The translations under genes were made by a program, and so were the position numbers. From contig CAIYQO010000184.1 in assembly GCA_903928345.1 (NCBI GenBank), forward strand, positions 1-64,000: 64,000 bases of DNA, written 5' to 3'. Shown piece after piece: positions 43,123 through 53,590 of this stretch; positions within the stretch are counted from its first letter, which is position 1; every line of letters starts with the position of its first letter. The notes beneath the pieces are model-generated. The model had not been told where the DNA came from and searched no databases. It saw nothing but the letters and a program-made list of their open reading frames with translations. Origin of the DNA: an uncultured bacterium (GTDB lineage: Bacteria > Armatimonadota > Hebobacteria > CAIYQO01).

Positions 43123-44654
43123 GCAAATGTCACCAGCACATAGCTGGTCGAACGGCCTTTGCCCAGTCTGCGGGCGATCCCAAGCTTCATGAGTAGTTCA
43201 AAATCACGCGTTGTCGTATCTCGCGTCACTGCAAATGCGGTTTCACAGAGGCGGCTGGTCAACCGTTGCCCCTCCTGCAACATTATGACCATCTGTCGCT
43301 GGCGATCATTCAGTTGCGCCTCGGCTGCCGGCGTCACGAGCAAGCGAACCTCGGGTACCGTGATCAGATCGATGTTCTCGCCGGGACCGCGAAAGGTCAC
43401 CTGGAAGTATCCGGTATCAGTACCGAGTAGGGGTTCCGGCAAGCCATGGTTCAACATTTGTTCGCGCATGCGTCGGAAGCCGCTGCCACGTTCCTCGATT
43501 CGATGGAAGTAGGACAGGCACTGGGCCAGGACAGGGTTGCGCGAACACGGACGATATCTTCCCTTGCGCAAAATTGGCAGAGTAAGCGGTTCGGGGGGCA
43601 TGCCGGGACTGAGTACTGTCACGCGGTCGGCGAAGACTTCGAGAATTATCTTGCGCCCAGCGTCTTCGTAAAGCCGATGCGCCACGGCGTTGACCAGCGC
43701 CTCTCTGAGCGCCTCCTCAGGGTACTCATCAAGACGCACACGGTTCAGTCCGACGATACGCATCGGATGTCGGGTATTGCGATTAATGAACGCAATGGCG
43801 CGGTCGATGGCCAATGGCATCGGCCCGCGGATATCTTCATGATCACGCGGGGTACTATCAGGTTCCGAGCCGCGGTAGACGTCGGCCATGATGCGACATT
43901 GTGGGAACACCGCCGAAGGGTCTTTCGCCAACAGCACGATGCCCGCCGCGGTGGCGTAATGCTCGCCGGTGTCCGGGTCCGTCCAGACCAAGCCGCGTTG
44001 CAACACACCAGCCAGCAGGTCCGCGTCGGACAGCTCCTCGGGTCGCCGCTCTTCAGCTACGGCAACCATTCGTCGAGCGACATCGTGATCAACCTCACTC
44101 CATTTCAGACGCGTGAAGGACTGCGATTCGAAGCTGGATGTGGCGTCTATGGTCTGCTGGGCGACTTCATCCTCATCGGTGGTCGGGGCGAGACCGAAAC
44201 GCTCGCGTAGGAGTTCGACCAGCGCTTCACGGACTTCTTTCTGCAGTTCAACGACCGTGTTGAAGCGCTTATACTTGGGGCCATCACCATCAAGCTCGGT
44301 GATGAGCTGCATCGTCCCGTCTTCTCTATCCTGTTTGCGGTCGCCTTTAATGAAGGCGAGCACTGGCAACCCCAATTCCTTTGCGCGGCGATACTCTCGG
44401 TGAGTGATGGATACTCCATCGACCTGCGAGCCGTATTGGCTCCCGATAATCAACAGATACACACGGCACTCTTCTAACTTGGCCAGGCAACCTTCGATGG
44501 CCTTAACCGGAGACGCCGGCTCAAACTCGAAGAGTACCGGAGCGCAGTGGGCGACCAGGAAGGCATCCGTGTTCAGCAGGTTCTGGATAATGGCGCGCTC
44601 GTCTTCGAGTTCCTTCTGGACTGAACTCACAAAGACACGCAGTTTATCGCTCAT
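43119..44654 (-). CDS. DUF4062 + AlbA/RecG-like C-terminal HATPase-type domain protein
   Basis: MSDKLRVFVSSVQKELEDERAIIQNLL (DUF4062); YPEEALREALVNAVAHRLYEDAGRKIILEVFADRVTVLSPGMPPEPLTL (RecG-like C-terminal domain). Confidence 0.82.
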   Translation of the reverse strand: MSDKLRVFVSSVQKELEDERAIIQNLLNTDAFLVAHCAPVLFEFEPASPVKAIEGCLAKLEECRVYLLIIGSQYGSQVDGVSITHREYRRAKELGLPVLAFIKGDRKQDREDGTMQLITELDGDGPKYKRFNTVVELQKEVREALVELLRERFGLAPTTDEDEVAQQTIDATSSFESQSFTRLKWSEVDHDVARRMVAVAEERRPEELSDADLLAGVLQRGLVWTDPDTGEHYATAAGIVLLAKDPSAVFPQCRIMADVYRGSEPDSTPRDHEDIRGPMPLAIDRAIAFINRNTRHPMRIVGLNRVRLDEYPEEALREALVNAVAHRLYEDAGRKIILEVFADRVTVLSPGMPPEPLTLPILRKGRYRPCSRNPVLAQCLSYFHRIEERGSGFRRMREQMLNHGLPEPLLGTDTGYFQVTFRGPGENIDLITVPEVRLLVTPAAEAQLNDRQRQMVIMLQEGQRLTSRLCETAFAVTRDTTTRDFELLMKLGIARRLGKGRSTSYVLVTFA

Positions 44655-44741
44655 AACGGCTCCCCTGCTCGCGCCAGACGTTCGGCAAAATCATAGTTCG
44701 CGCTCGTCCCCCCGAAATCCGGCTCGCACTGGGGGGGGCGG

Positions 44742-45250
44742 TTAATATTGTATCCGATGCGTGCCGTCTGGCACAAACTCGACGATAGCCAGGATGAAAT
44801 CGTCGGGTTTATTGGGCGAATAGAGAATCTCGTTGCGGGTGACGGTGATAGTGTCTGTGCCGCTGACGCACCCCTTCACCTCGATGAAGCGCAGGCGCCC
44901 AGTGCTGGGTATGCGGCTTTCGATGTCGTAATCAAGCTTTTCCGTCTCGCGTCTGTCGGCTCAAATCCCAGACCGCGCTCGATTTCCATCACGATGTCCC
45001 GCGCTCGCGCGACGGCGGCCTGAGTATCCACCGCGGCGCGGGTCCACGGCAGCGGCGTGCCCGACAAGGCAGCGAGCAACCCGGCAGGCACAATGGGCAT
45101 GTCACCGAGGACGACCGGGACCACCATGCGCACGGATTTTCTTAAGACCATTTTTTCATCACGGCCATTCAGACAAAGTGTTACTATATCTGGATAAGTA
45201 GTAGCATTGTGTCTGATGTGGTGTGAAAAATCAAGTCTGCAGCCAGCCAA
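44742..45250 (-). pseudogene. DUF3883-type (helicase-associated) C-terminal remnant, frameshifted
   Basis: VDTQAAVARARDIVMEIERGLGFEPTDA then, in a shifted frame, LDYDIESRIPSTGRLRFIEVKGCVSGTDTITVTRNEILYSPNKPDDFILAIVEFVPDGTHRIQY*. Confidence 0.6.
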
Positions 45251-45566
45251 CGTCGACTAAACCATTTTGGGCAATGCGGTTCAAGTGGTAGTTACACAGG
45301 TGCTCTCCCCTGGTGATATGTTTATTTTGCGGCGAAAATTTGGTTATCACGAATTACCGCAGTAAGTTATATACAGCACAACTGTCCGAAAATGAGGCAC
45401 ACAGGAAAAACTGAAGATGACACCGCCCGAACCACAGACAGGAGAAAGATTGGTATTCTTTGCAATCTTTTCACCTCTCTCGTCCACAGTTTTATGAGGC
45501 GAAAACAATATATCTGCATTTCGCGTATTAGTTTTTGTCAGTATCGAATGCTCTACCATGCAAAAC

Positions 45567-45612
45567 AAGCGTTTGCCTTTCAGGTGGTCTCCTGGAAGGC
45601 AAACGCTTTTTC
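45567..45612. terminator. Strong (bidirectional) hairpin terminator
   Basis: AAGCGTTTGCCTTTCAGG-TGGTCT-CCTGGAAGGCAAACGCTT, ~18-bp stem followed by TTTT. Confidence 0.8.
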
Positions 45613-45710
45613 CTGCTGGCATTCAATGCGGTGCTTGCGATTACTTCGTGCGAATACTTCGAAGGCCTGCCGCGCACCATTCACCAGATTCTCTATTGCC
45701 TGTGCGCAGG

Positions 45711-48569
45711 CTACTCCCCCAGCCCCCACTGCAATCCATTCGACGGTACCTTCATGAAGTAGGGGTGGAAAGTCAAGCTGTTGTCCTTGGTGGCGCTGCG
45801 GCCACGCCCCCGCGCAATGCCTTGTGCCGGGCATTGGAAGGCCAGGTTGAATGTGGCGCCGGCTTTTGGGGTGAATTTCGCCAGCTCCGACCACGGGATG
45901 GCCGCCTCGTAGATGGTGACGTCACCCTCGCGCTTCACCACGGTATTGCTACCCTTCGGTTCGCAGAAGGCGATGGCCGGATCGGTCGGGCGCGGACAGC
46001 GCGGCAGATCGTGGATGCGCGGCATGCCCGGCACGTAGTAGCGCCAGCATTCCGCGCCGCCGTCAGTGGTGGCATAGAGGGCATATTCATAATCGGTATC
46101 CGGTTGCGCTGTGTAGCCAGCCGGCACGGGATGCACCTGCGCGAGTTGTGAGTCACCCAGGCCAAAGCCGAAGCCCAGTTGCAGACTGTCGCCGTAGGCA
46201 GGCATGACATCACCATCCCATGGACTATTGCGATAGGTATACGACAGCACGCCGGTGCCGAAAAAGTCGTCGTCCTTCTTGGTCGATTGCCGCAGGATGG
46301 GCACAAACTTCGGCGTACGCACACGGGCGGCAATGTAGAAGTTCCGGTCATCCCATTTGGTGCGGATTTCCGCCACCATGCCGGTGCCGTCCACAGCCTT
46401 GATCTCGTCGAGCTTGTGGATGTACCAGGTGGCGAAGGTGGTATCCAGCTTCTGCGCCGCGCCGGGCACGATGAGGGGCAGGGCATCCTGCCAGTCATCC
46501 AGGTTGCCGTCGATGGTGGGCGTGCCGCGTGTCGCGCAGGCCACATGGACCACTTCACTGCAGGAGGCCGTGCCTTGCGGGCTGTCGAACGTCACGGCGA
46601 TGCGATAGCCGTTGCCCGCATTCGGCGTGCAGGCGCCGAGGGTGGCCGGTACCGTCAGGCGCTCGCCGGGTTTCAGGGCGACGGGGAACGTGGTTTGCGC
46701 CAGCGCCAGGCCATCCGACGTATTCACCGTCACCGTGCCCGTCACCGGCATCGTCAGCACATTATGGAGGGTCAGCGGCAAGGTCTGGCCCGCGTGCAAC
46801 GGTGCGGTGAAGTCGTTCAGCACCATTTCCACCGGGGTGACGCCGGTCATCACGCCTTTCGCCAGGCGTTTCTCGATGTCGGCGGCGTTCTTCCCCGGCA
46901 TCTGCAGCCAGATGGCTACTTCGCGCAGGGGCAGGGTCAACTTCCCCTTCACGGTGGCGATGGGATTGCCGAAGACGTCGAAGGCCAACAGCTTCTTATC
47001 CGCATTGGGGATCACGAAGGTCCCGTCGACGGTGATCTGGTTGTAGAGCGGCGCCACGTCTGTTTCCGTGGCTTTTTCGTTCCCCGTCAGCATGAAGACC
47101 GCGTCCGTGCCCGTGCCATATTGGAAGACCCACGGCAGGTGATCCAGGAAGACCACGCGCGTCAAAGGACGCTCGCCGATGAAGTACAGCGCCGTCGACA
47201 GCCCGGACGCCGTCGGTGTGGGTTGCCAGCGCATGCCGTGATCCCAGGTCATGTAGGCGTTGTGATTGGGCGTTACTTTCCACTGTCCTGCCGCGAGAAA
47301 TTGGGAGAGGACTTGGCCCTGGCGGGTCTCGGATTGTCCCATCCAGGTTTCGGACTCCAGACTCGGTAGGTTGCCGTGGGCTTTGCCCCACTGCGGACCG
47401 AAACAGGCCGAGGGCAGCACGTAGTGGTCGGTGAGAATGTCGAACTTTGCCAGCCACGGGTCGGTGCCGTTGCCGAAGAACTTATCCAGCGTATTCATAA
47501 TGCTGGACGCCCCGCCAATGAGGATACGCGGTTTCCCTGTCACCGGATCGTTGGGCGAGGCCTTTTTCGCCTGGTCGAAAATAATGCGGTAGGTATCCTG
47601 ATAGCGCTTATCGTCGCTCTTCCACCCGCTGATGCCGCCGCCTTCCCAGGGTTCGTTCTGCCAATCGATTATCTTTAACGGGCCGTCGCCGTTACGGTTG
47701 TAGCGTGACACCACATCATAGACCCAGGTGGCAAAGCGGTCGTCGTATTGCGGGGCATGCACGCGGTTGTAGGCTTTGTTGCACTCCGCGGGGATGGTTT
47801 CTTCCGGGGCGCCATAGAAGTTGGAGATCAGCGCCATGTGATTCTCTCCGGCGATCTTCATCCGCGCGTCCGTCGTGGTCCAGTCATAGGGCTTATCGAG
47901 GTGCGGCTGCACGTTTCCCCAACTCGGGAACGGGTCGGTGCGCAGCCAGCGGATGCCCATACGGGCAAAGATCGGCACCACGCTCCAATCGTCCTGCACG
48001 CACATGACGCCCGGCGAATTCCACATCGGTTTGTCAGGGTGCGCGAAGCCGCGCATCACGGTGCCGGCGATCTGTCGGCCCAGCGGACCGCCATCTACCA
48101 CCAGCGCATACACCCCATACCGTTTCGCGGTCAGCGTCAAGGGCACGGCGACCGCGCCCGGCTTGAGGGCGGTCACCGGCAGGGGGATCCGTTCCGCCGG
48201 GCCCACCAGCCGAATATACGCGCGCAACTCCGCTTGCCCTGTGCTGTCCGGCATCGGAGTCAACCCGATGGGTTGCAGTTCCAGCATGAATGTGCCGGGC
48301 AACTCGTCCTTCCCCGAGTTCTGCAGGGTGATCTCCACCGCCATCGCCTGGTCGGGATAGAAGATGGCGCCCGGCTGCGCCGCTTTCGTCAGCGCCCCGC
48401 TCCACCCCTTCGCCCCGTCCTTATCCAGCTTCAGCACTTCGTAATGCTGTGGACGATCGAAAAAGTTGGCGTGGGCCACCAGGGCGAACGCCAGGCAGCA
48501 GACGGCTATCGTGCTGACACGCAGCATCGGGAACAAACACAGTCGTTGCATCATCATCACTTTACTCAA
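45711..48569 (-). CDS. Secreted glycoside-hydrolase-like protein (clan A TIM-barrel type) with CBM9-like C-terminus
   Basis: Signal peptide; DWQNEPWEGGG and SLESETWMG as candidate acid/base and nucleophile segments; C-terminal TPTIDGNLDDWQDALPL ... AAIPWSELAKFTPKAGATFNLAFQ. Confidence 0.7.
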   Translation of the reverse strand: MSKVMMMQRLCLFPMLRVSTIAVCCLAFALVAHANFFDRPQHYEVLKLDKDGAKGWSGALTKAAQPGAIFYPDQAMAVEITLQNSGKDELPGTFMLELQPIGLTPMPDSTGQAELRAYIRLVGPAERIPLPVTALKPGAVAVPLTLTAKRYGVYALVVDGGPLGRQIAGTVMRGFAHPDKPMWNSPGVMCVQDDWSVVPIFARMGIRWLRTDPFPSWGNVQPHLDKPYDWTTTDARMKIAGENHMALISNFYGAPEETIPAECNKAYNRVHAPQYDDRFATWVYDVVSRYNRNGDGPLKIIDWQNEPWEGGGISGWKSDDKRYQDTYRIIFDQAKKASPNDPVTGKPRILIGGASSIMNTLDKFFGNGTDPWLAKFDILTDHYVLPSACFGPQWGKAHGNLPSLESETWMGQSETRQGQVLSQFLAAGQWKVTPNHNAYMTWDHGMRWQPTPTASGLSTALYFIGERPLTRVVFLDHLPWVFQYGTGTDAVFMLTGNEKATETDVAPLYNQITVDGTFVIPNADKKLLAFDVFGNPIATVKGKLTLPLREVAIWLQMPGKNAADIEKRLAKGVMTGVTPVEMVLNDFTAPLHAGQTLPLTLHNVLTMPVTGTVTVNTSDGLALAQTTFPVALKPGERLTVPATLGACTPNAGNGYRIAVTFDSPQGTASCSEVVHVACATRGTPTIDGNLDDWQDALPLIVPGAAQKLDTTFATWYIHKLDEIKAVDGTGMVAEIRTKWDDRNFYIAARVRTPKFVPILRQSTKKDDDFFGTGVLSYTYRNSPWDGDVMPAYGDSLQLGFGFGLGDSQLAQVHPVPAGYTAQPDTDYEYALYATTDGGAECWRYYVPGMPRIHDLPRCPRPTDPAIAFCEPKGSNTVVKREGDVTIYEAAIPWSELAKFTPKAGATFNLAFQCPAQGIARGRGRSATKDNSLTFHPYFMKVPSNGLQWGLGE

Positions 48570-51500
48570 CTCGTTCCAGTTTCAGTCCATCGGCAAAGAC
48601 CATGTGCTGGTGGATCTTCGCCAGCGTAACCGATTCCTTCCCCTGGCCATCCAGCGTAAACACGCCCAGGGGGATCCATACCGTCTTCGGTGTGCCCGGC
48701 GTCACGACCCCGGTATCCGGGTCGTTCTCTTCTCCCACCATCTGAAAGCTGCCGATATTCTGGTCGATGGTCACGGTGTCGGTGTTCCCCGCGTGCTGAA
48801 TGGTGTAGGTCGCCTGTTCATCGGCGCCGCCGCCCCCGGCGGTATACGGCAGCAGGATGCTAATGCGGTACTTGCCTGGTGGGCGCACGCCCAGGTGCCA
48901 GGTGATCTTCGCCGGATCGATGGCATACAGGTATTCACTGGACGCGCCACAGGCCCGCCGATGGCCGGGATCTTTATTCGGATCGGCCTTGGCGCTGAAC
49001 CAGTAGCCGTCCAGATCCACCCACGCGCGGTCGCCTTCGTCCTGCACCCATGCCGTGGCGTAGCCGTGCAGCAGGCGGGTGACCGGCGGCGCGGCCTGCA
49101 CGGTGGTGAGTCCGGTGACGCGCCAGAGCATGCTCCGCCAGGCGGTTTGTTCCGAAGCGGTCACCAGCGCTTCGTCCGGTGAGATGTCGCGCACCTGGGA
49201 GAACCAATTGTCGCCCCAGATATGCTCGTGGGAATACATGTAGCCGAACCCGTTGGGACGCCCGATATGCATCACCAGGTTGCCCTCCCGGTCGTAGAGG
49301 CCCAATTGGTAGCTGTCCATCTGGCTCGCGAGTAAAAAACGTCCCCCCAGCGGCTCTACGCTCTGCGTGTTGCTGTGTTCGCGGCAGCGTGACCATTGGC
49401 GCATACCCTGGGTATCAAAGACCGACAGGTCGTTCATCCCCCAGCGCTCCCAGTATTGACCCCAGCGAAAGACGCCAGCCCAGCGGTCGGTGCCCAGGGG
49501 TACCCAGCGCAGCACCGGTTGCTGGTTGTTGGGCCAGTAGTTGAAGACCGCTTGCTTCTTCGACCAATCGTAGCGCGGCACGCCGTTGGGTAGAAATGTC
49601 GGTGTGAATTTCAAAATCGATTTCTTCAGGCCATGTTGAGTCGGATCCATGCAAAGTAGTAGCGACCCGTCCGGGTTCATCCACACGCTGGCCTGGATAT
49701 TCCAAAACGACGCCTCGGTACGGGCCACGACCACTTCCCCGAGATCGACCTGCCCGTTCAGGTTGGCATCGGTCCACACCCAGGGCTTGCCGGACCAGCT
49801 TTTCGCGTCACCCTCCGGACGCGGTAGGAACGGCAGGATCTTATCGCTGAGATTCCCGCCGATCGACGCGACGGGTCGGATGCGCGTGCCGTCGACCAGA
49901 TAGACGCATATACCACCGCGTGCCGTGACCAGATATGTGCGCCCATTGACGCGTTGGAACATCACCTGGCTCGCCCAGGACTCCCCCGGCTCACGCAGCG
50001 GCATGGCACCGACCACCTGCGCGAAACCATCGAAAGACTTCAGGTGATACAACCCATCGACGCCGCGGGTGAGTTGGCCGCGCACCATCTCGCCATTGGC
50101 GGTCTGGCTCCACATGGTTGTCTCCGGCTCGCCGGGTATCCAGAATGAGCCACAATTGGCCGGGGACGCGACCTGCACCTTGCGGGTGAAGCGGCCTTGC
50201 GCGTCTACGGCATATTTGAGCACCCGGTGCGAGACCGAGTCGCACACCCAGACGTCGCCCGACAAGTCCACCGCGATGCCGGTCGGTCCCGCAAAGATAT
50301 CATCGCCGATGGGCCCCCCGAGCAGCGTGTCCTTCACCCCACCGGGTTGGCCGAAGCAGGCGACGGTGCTGCCGTCTTCGCCGAACACCCAGATCTGATT
50401 ATGCACGGTTTGGTGCGTCGAGTCGTATAGGTCGGTCACAAAGAGCCGTCGGCTGCGCGGGTCATAGGCCAGCCGACAGGCGTAGGCAAATTTGTCGGCG
50501 GGCACCAGTATCCGGACCGTGCCCGCGCTCCAAGCAGGGGTAAGGGGGAAAGACACCACCCCGGCTTTCGTGGCGGCGTAGACCGTGCGACGGCCATCGG
50601 CGGTGGGCGGCGTGACGGCCACGGCGCGTGGGTCGTCCAGCGCGACGCCCCCGAGGCGTTTACCACCGTCCTTGATGCTGTACCAGGCGATCTCGCCATC
50701 CGCGGCATTGGTGACAAATAGCACTTCGTCACCCGGAATCGCCGCCAACCCGCGGAAAGGGTTGCCGAAAATCGCGAAATCCTTGCGGTAAGGTTGGGGG
50801 GCGATACCGGAGGGTGATGCGGCGGCTGTCGCATAAGGCACCAGCAACGTGTCCACCGGGCGCTTCGGATGCAGCCGGCCATCGGCGCCCCAAGCGGGCA
50901 TCGGGATTTGCCGCCCGCACGTATTGTCCCATATCTGCACGCCTTCCCAGATGCTGCTGACGGCGTTGAACGTCTGCCCCGCGGCCATGCCCCCCGACCA
51001 CTGGCTGGCCGGGTTGTGGATTTTATTGTGGAGCACGGCGCCATCCGGGTTGAACAGCAGGTTGGCTTCCTGTTCGAAGTCGCTGAGGCCAATCATCACG
51101 CGACCGGCGACCTCGGTTGCCCCTGCCTTCGCGCCGACGGGGAAGATCGCCACGCTCATGGGCGCCTCGCCGGCATAAAAGTTGCCGCAGCCGGCCCCCG
51201 CGTGGAACATATCGTCCCACGACGTGGCATTGCCGCCCACGCCGGCGAAGGCCCAGCGCGCGTTATGTGTCACCATCCGGAAGGTATAGCCGCCGTCGAA
51301 GACATCCTGGCCCGCCTCGTTGCATCCGTCCCAGATGAGCTGTGTAACCCCTTTAGGCAATGGGCGATCCACCAGCAGATTGTTGATACCCACCCGGCGA
51401 CTGTCTTCCACCACCAGCGACACCCGCCGCGCTTCGGGCAGTGTGATGCTGATGTCGGCCACGACGCGCCGCGGGGCGAATTGTTCGACGGTGAATTCGT

Positions 51501-52272
51501 CAATCTGGATGAGCGATGCCGCCGTGCCGGCGGGCACGCCACTGAAACTCCAGGTTAAGTTCACGCCGCCGCCGGCAGGCATCGGCAGGGGGAAATCCAA
51601 GTCCTTGAATGGCGGTTTTTTCCAATCGGTAATCGTGAACAGGGGGGTAAAGCCATTCACCGTCACGCCGCCGAAGTGCGTAGCGTCGAATTGCGCGTCA
51701 AAACTCATTGGTTTGCTCAGGTCGAATGTTTCGCCCGGGATCCAACTATCCCAGCGCCAACCGGGTTGCCCACCGGGAATCCACGCCGCATACGCCATCT
51801 CCATGTTCTGTTTGCCAGGCGCATACGCCGAAAAGCCATAGGTCATCTGCCCAACCTGGATATTCGGCACTAACATGCCGGCGATGAGATTGGGCAATCG
51901 CTCCGGATGAAGGAAGCGATACCGCAGCTTGATGCGGGTGGGCGCGGCGGCTACCGGCGTGCCGCAACTGAGTTGCAGCACCACGTCCCGCGCCCGTCCG
52001 GTGAACGCCGGCACGCCCAGCACCACCCCGCCCTGCGGCGTGCGAGTAAGGGTGGGCGTTTGGTCGGACCCGTCCCCCACCACATCGACCGGCGGGTACG
52101 CTTGCGTTAACGATGTAATCGGATGCCACGCCGTGGGCGTTTCGCGATGCATCGGTGTCACCTGCAGCGTGGCCGGCGCAGCCTGACTGGGGAGCATACC
52201 CAACAAGCAGATGAGACCGATTATGAAGACCAGGATGCACGCCTGACGTGCGAACCAAGGGAACGGTGGCAT
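48562..52272 (-). CDS. Very large secreted protein with NHL-type beta-propeller and FlgD-Ig-like segments
   Basis: N-terminal signal/TM; LPKGVTQLIWDGCNEAGQDVFDGGYTFRMVTHN (FlgD-Ig-like); GPTGIAVDLSGDVWVCDSVSHRVLKYAVDAQG (NHL-like). Confidence 0.7.
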   Translation of the reverse strand: MPPFPWFARQACILVFIIGLICLLGMLPSQAAPATLQVTPMHRETPTAWHPITSLTQAYPPVDVVGDGSDQTPTLTRTPQGGVVLGVPAFTGRARDVVLQLSCGTPVAAAPTRIKLRYRFLHPERLPNLIAGMLVPNIQVGQMTYGFSAYAPGKQNMEMAYAAWIPGGQPGWRWDSWIPGETFDLSKPMSFDAQFDATHFGGVTVNGFTPLFTITDWKKPPFKDLDFPLPMPAGGGVNLTWSFSGVPAGTAASLIQIDEFTVEQFAPRRVVADISITLPEARRVSLVVEDSRRVGINNLLVDRPLPKGVTQLIWDGCNEAGQDVFDGGYTFRMVTHNARWAFAGVGGNATSWDDMFHAGAGCGNFYAGEAPMSVAIFPVGAKAGATEVAGRVMIGLSDFEQEANLLFNPDGAVLHNKIHNPASQWSGGMAAGQTFNAVSSIWEGVQIWDNTCGRQIPMPAWGADGRLHPKRPVDTLLVPYATAAASPSGIAPQPYRKDFAIFGNPFRGLAAIPGDEVLFVTNAADGEIAWYSIKDGGKRLGGVALDDPRAVAVTPPTADGRRTVYAATKAGVVSFPLTPAWSAGTVRILVPADKFAYACRLAYDPRSRRLFVTDLYDSTHQTVHNQIWVFGEDGSTVACFGQPGGVKDTLLGGPIGDDIFAGPTGIAVDLSGDVWVCDSVSHRVLKYAVDAQGRFTRKVQVASPANCGSFWIPGEPETTMWSQTANGEMVRGQLTRGVDGLYHLKSFDGFAQVVGAMPLREPGESWASQVMFQRVNGRTYLVTARGGICVYLVDGTRIRPVASIGGNLSDKILPFLPRPEGDAKSWSGKPWVWTDANLNGQVDLGEVVVARTEASFWNIQASVWMNPDGSLLLCMDPTQHGLKKSILKFTPTFLPNGVPRYDWSKKQAVFNYWPNNQQPVLRWVPLGTDRWAGVFRWGQYWERWGMNDLSVFDTQGMRQWSRCREHSNTQSVEPLGGRFLLASQMDSYQLGLYDREGNLVMHIGRPNGFGYMYSHEHIWGDNWFSQVRDISPDEALVTASEQTAWRSMLWRVTGLTTVQAAPPVTRLLHGYATAWVQDEGDRAWVDLDGYWFSAKADPNKDPGHRRACGASSEYLYAIDPAKITWHLGVRPPGKYRISILLPYTAGGGGADEQATYTIQHAGNTDTVTIDQNIGSFQMVGEENDPDTGVVTPGTPKTVWIPLGVFTLDGQGKESVTLAKIHQHMVFADGLKLERVE

Positions 52273-52296
52273 AATCCCTCCTGATAATCATAGTAT

Positions 52297-52310
52297 TGGG
52301 TGCGCACCCA
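52297..52310. promoter_or_regulatory. 14-bp perfect palindrome, candidate LacI-family operator
   Basis: TGGGTGCGCACCCA between divergent 48562-52272 (-) and lacI-type gene (+). Confidence 0.55.
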
Positions 52311-52393
52311 TAAATTCCTGCAAACTCAGCCGGTTATTTATCCCGAAATGTTTCTTGCGGCACAAAGATTTATGCTGCAAGAGGGGGAGTGGT

Positions 52394-52422
52394 TGCGTAC
52401 CCGCAGAGTGCCCGCTATAATG
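52394..52422 (+). promoter_or_regulatory. Sigma70-type promoter for LacI-family gene
   Basis: TTGCGT, 17 nt, TATAAT; RBS-like GAGAGTGGGG before ATG 52444. Confidence 0.55.
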
Positions 52423-52443
52423 GCGGCATCGAGAGTGGGGTCG

Positions 52444-53586
52444 ATGCCAGCAACGCGTTCGTCTGTGACAATGAAAGAAATCGCCCGGCAATGCGGCGTA
52501 GGGTTTTCCACCGTGCAGCGTGCCTTGAGCGACGATCCGCGTGTCAACGCGGCCACGCGTGCGCACATCCTCGACGTCTCGCGTAACCTTGGCTACAATC
52601 CGGCGCATCATGAAGCCGCCCGGCGCATGGCGTTGCAGCGCCAGGGACGGCGCCTGCTCAATCATGTCGTCGGCCTGCTCATGCCGTCGTCTTTTGAAGA
52701 AGTGTCCTATTTCGCGCGCCTGTTCCAGGGATTGATCAATGTGCTGGCCCCGCGTGGCTATGCGGTCGTCACCTTCTCCTACTCCACGTCGTGGCATCCG
52801 GTCGATAGCCCGTTGCCGTCCGTCTTTTATCGTGGAGAAATCGACGGCCTGGCGGCGGTGGGTGTGCCGGATGACCTGCTACCGTTGCTCACCCAACTGC
52901 GCAAAGACCCCGGCTTCGGCGACCAACGGCCCATTGTCTCAATGATCAACGCGCTACCCGGGGTGTCGACTGTCACCACCGACGACCTCAGTGGCGCCTA
53001 TCAAGCCACCCGGCATCTGCTGAGTCTCGGCCACCGGCATCTCCTGCAACTGTACCAGGCGGACTTCGATAAAATGAGTGAGCGTCTGCAGGGGGTGCGA
53101 CTGGCGCTCCAGGAGGCAGGGCTCGCACCCGAGCGGTATCTGCACCTTTTCGATCTCAACGCATCACCGGCAACCCAGGCGTGGGTCGACCCGGCCCAAC
53201 TGGCACATATTTCCCGCGCGTCCACACCGCCGCGGAGCGGCAACGCGGACGCCGCGCATACGCTCCCCGCGTTTTTTCAGGCAAATCCAAACGTCACGGC
53301 GATCCTCGCCCTCAACGATGCCAGAGCCAATCAAGCCTGGGCTATACTGCACCAAGCCGGCTGGCGGGTGCCAGACGATATCAGCCTGATCGGCTTTGAT
53401 GACGTGGAAACCTCGGTCACGCTGGATGGCCAGCTCGGATTGACCACCGTGCGCTTACCCCTGGTCGAGATTGGCCGCAGCGCCGCCACGCGCCTGCTAA
53501 CCGCGATTGAATCGCCGGAGTATCCCGTAGAGTTGGTGGCCTTGCCAACAGAGTTAGTCATTCGTCAGACGACTGCGCCACGGTAA
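52444..53586 (+). CDS. LacI-family transcriptional regulator
   Basis: VTMKEIARQCGVGFSTVQRALSDDPRVNAATRAHILDVSRNLGYNP; LIGFDDVETSVTLDGQLGLTTVRLPLVEIGRSAATRLL. Confidence 0.92.
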   Translation: MPATRSSVTMKEIARQCGVGFSTVQRALSDDPRVNAATRAHILDVSRNLGYNPAHHEAARRMALQRQGRRLLNHVVGLLMPSSFEEVSYFARLFQGLINVLAPRGYAVVTFSYSTSWHPVDSPLPSVFYRGEIDGLAAVGVPDDLLPLLTQLRKDPGFGDQRPIVSMINALPGVSTVTTDDLSGAYQATRHLLSLGHRHLLQLYQADFDKMSERLQGVRLALQEAGLAPERYLHLFDLNASPATQAWVDPAQLAHISRASTPPRSGNADAAHTLPAFFQANPNVTAILALNDARANQAWAILHQAGWRVPDDISLIGFDDVETSVTLDGQLGLTTVRLPLVEIGRSAATRLLTAIESPEYPVELVALPTELVIRQTTAPR

Positions 53587-53590
53587 GCAG

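Noticed and set aside
46179-47369. 396-aa plus-strand ORF
   Set aside because: Shadow ORF antisense to the glycoside-hydrolase-like protein.
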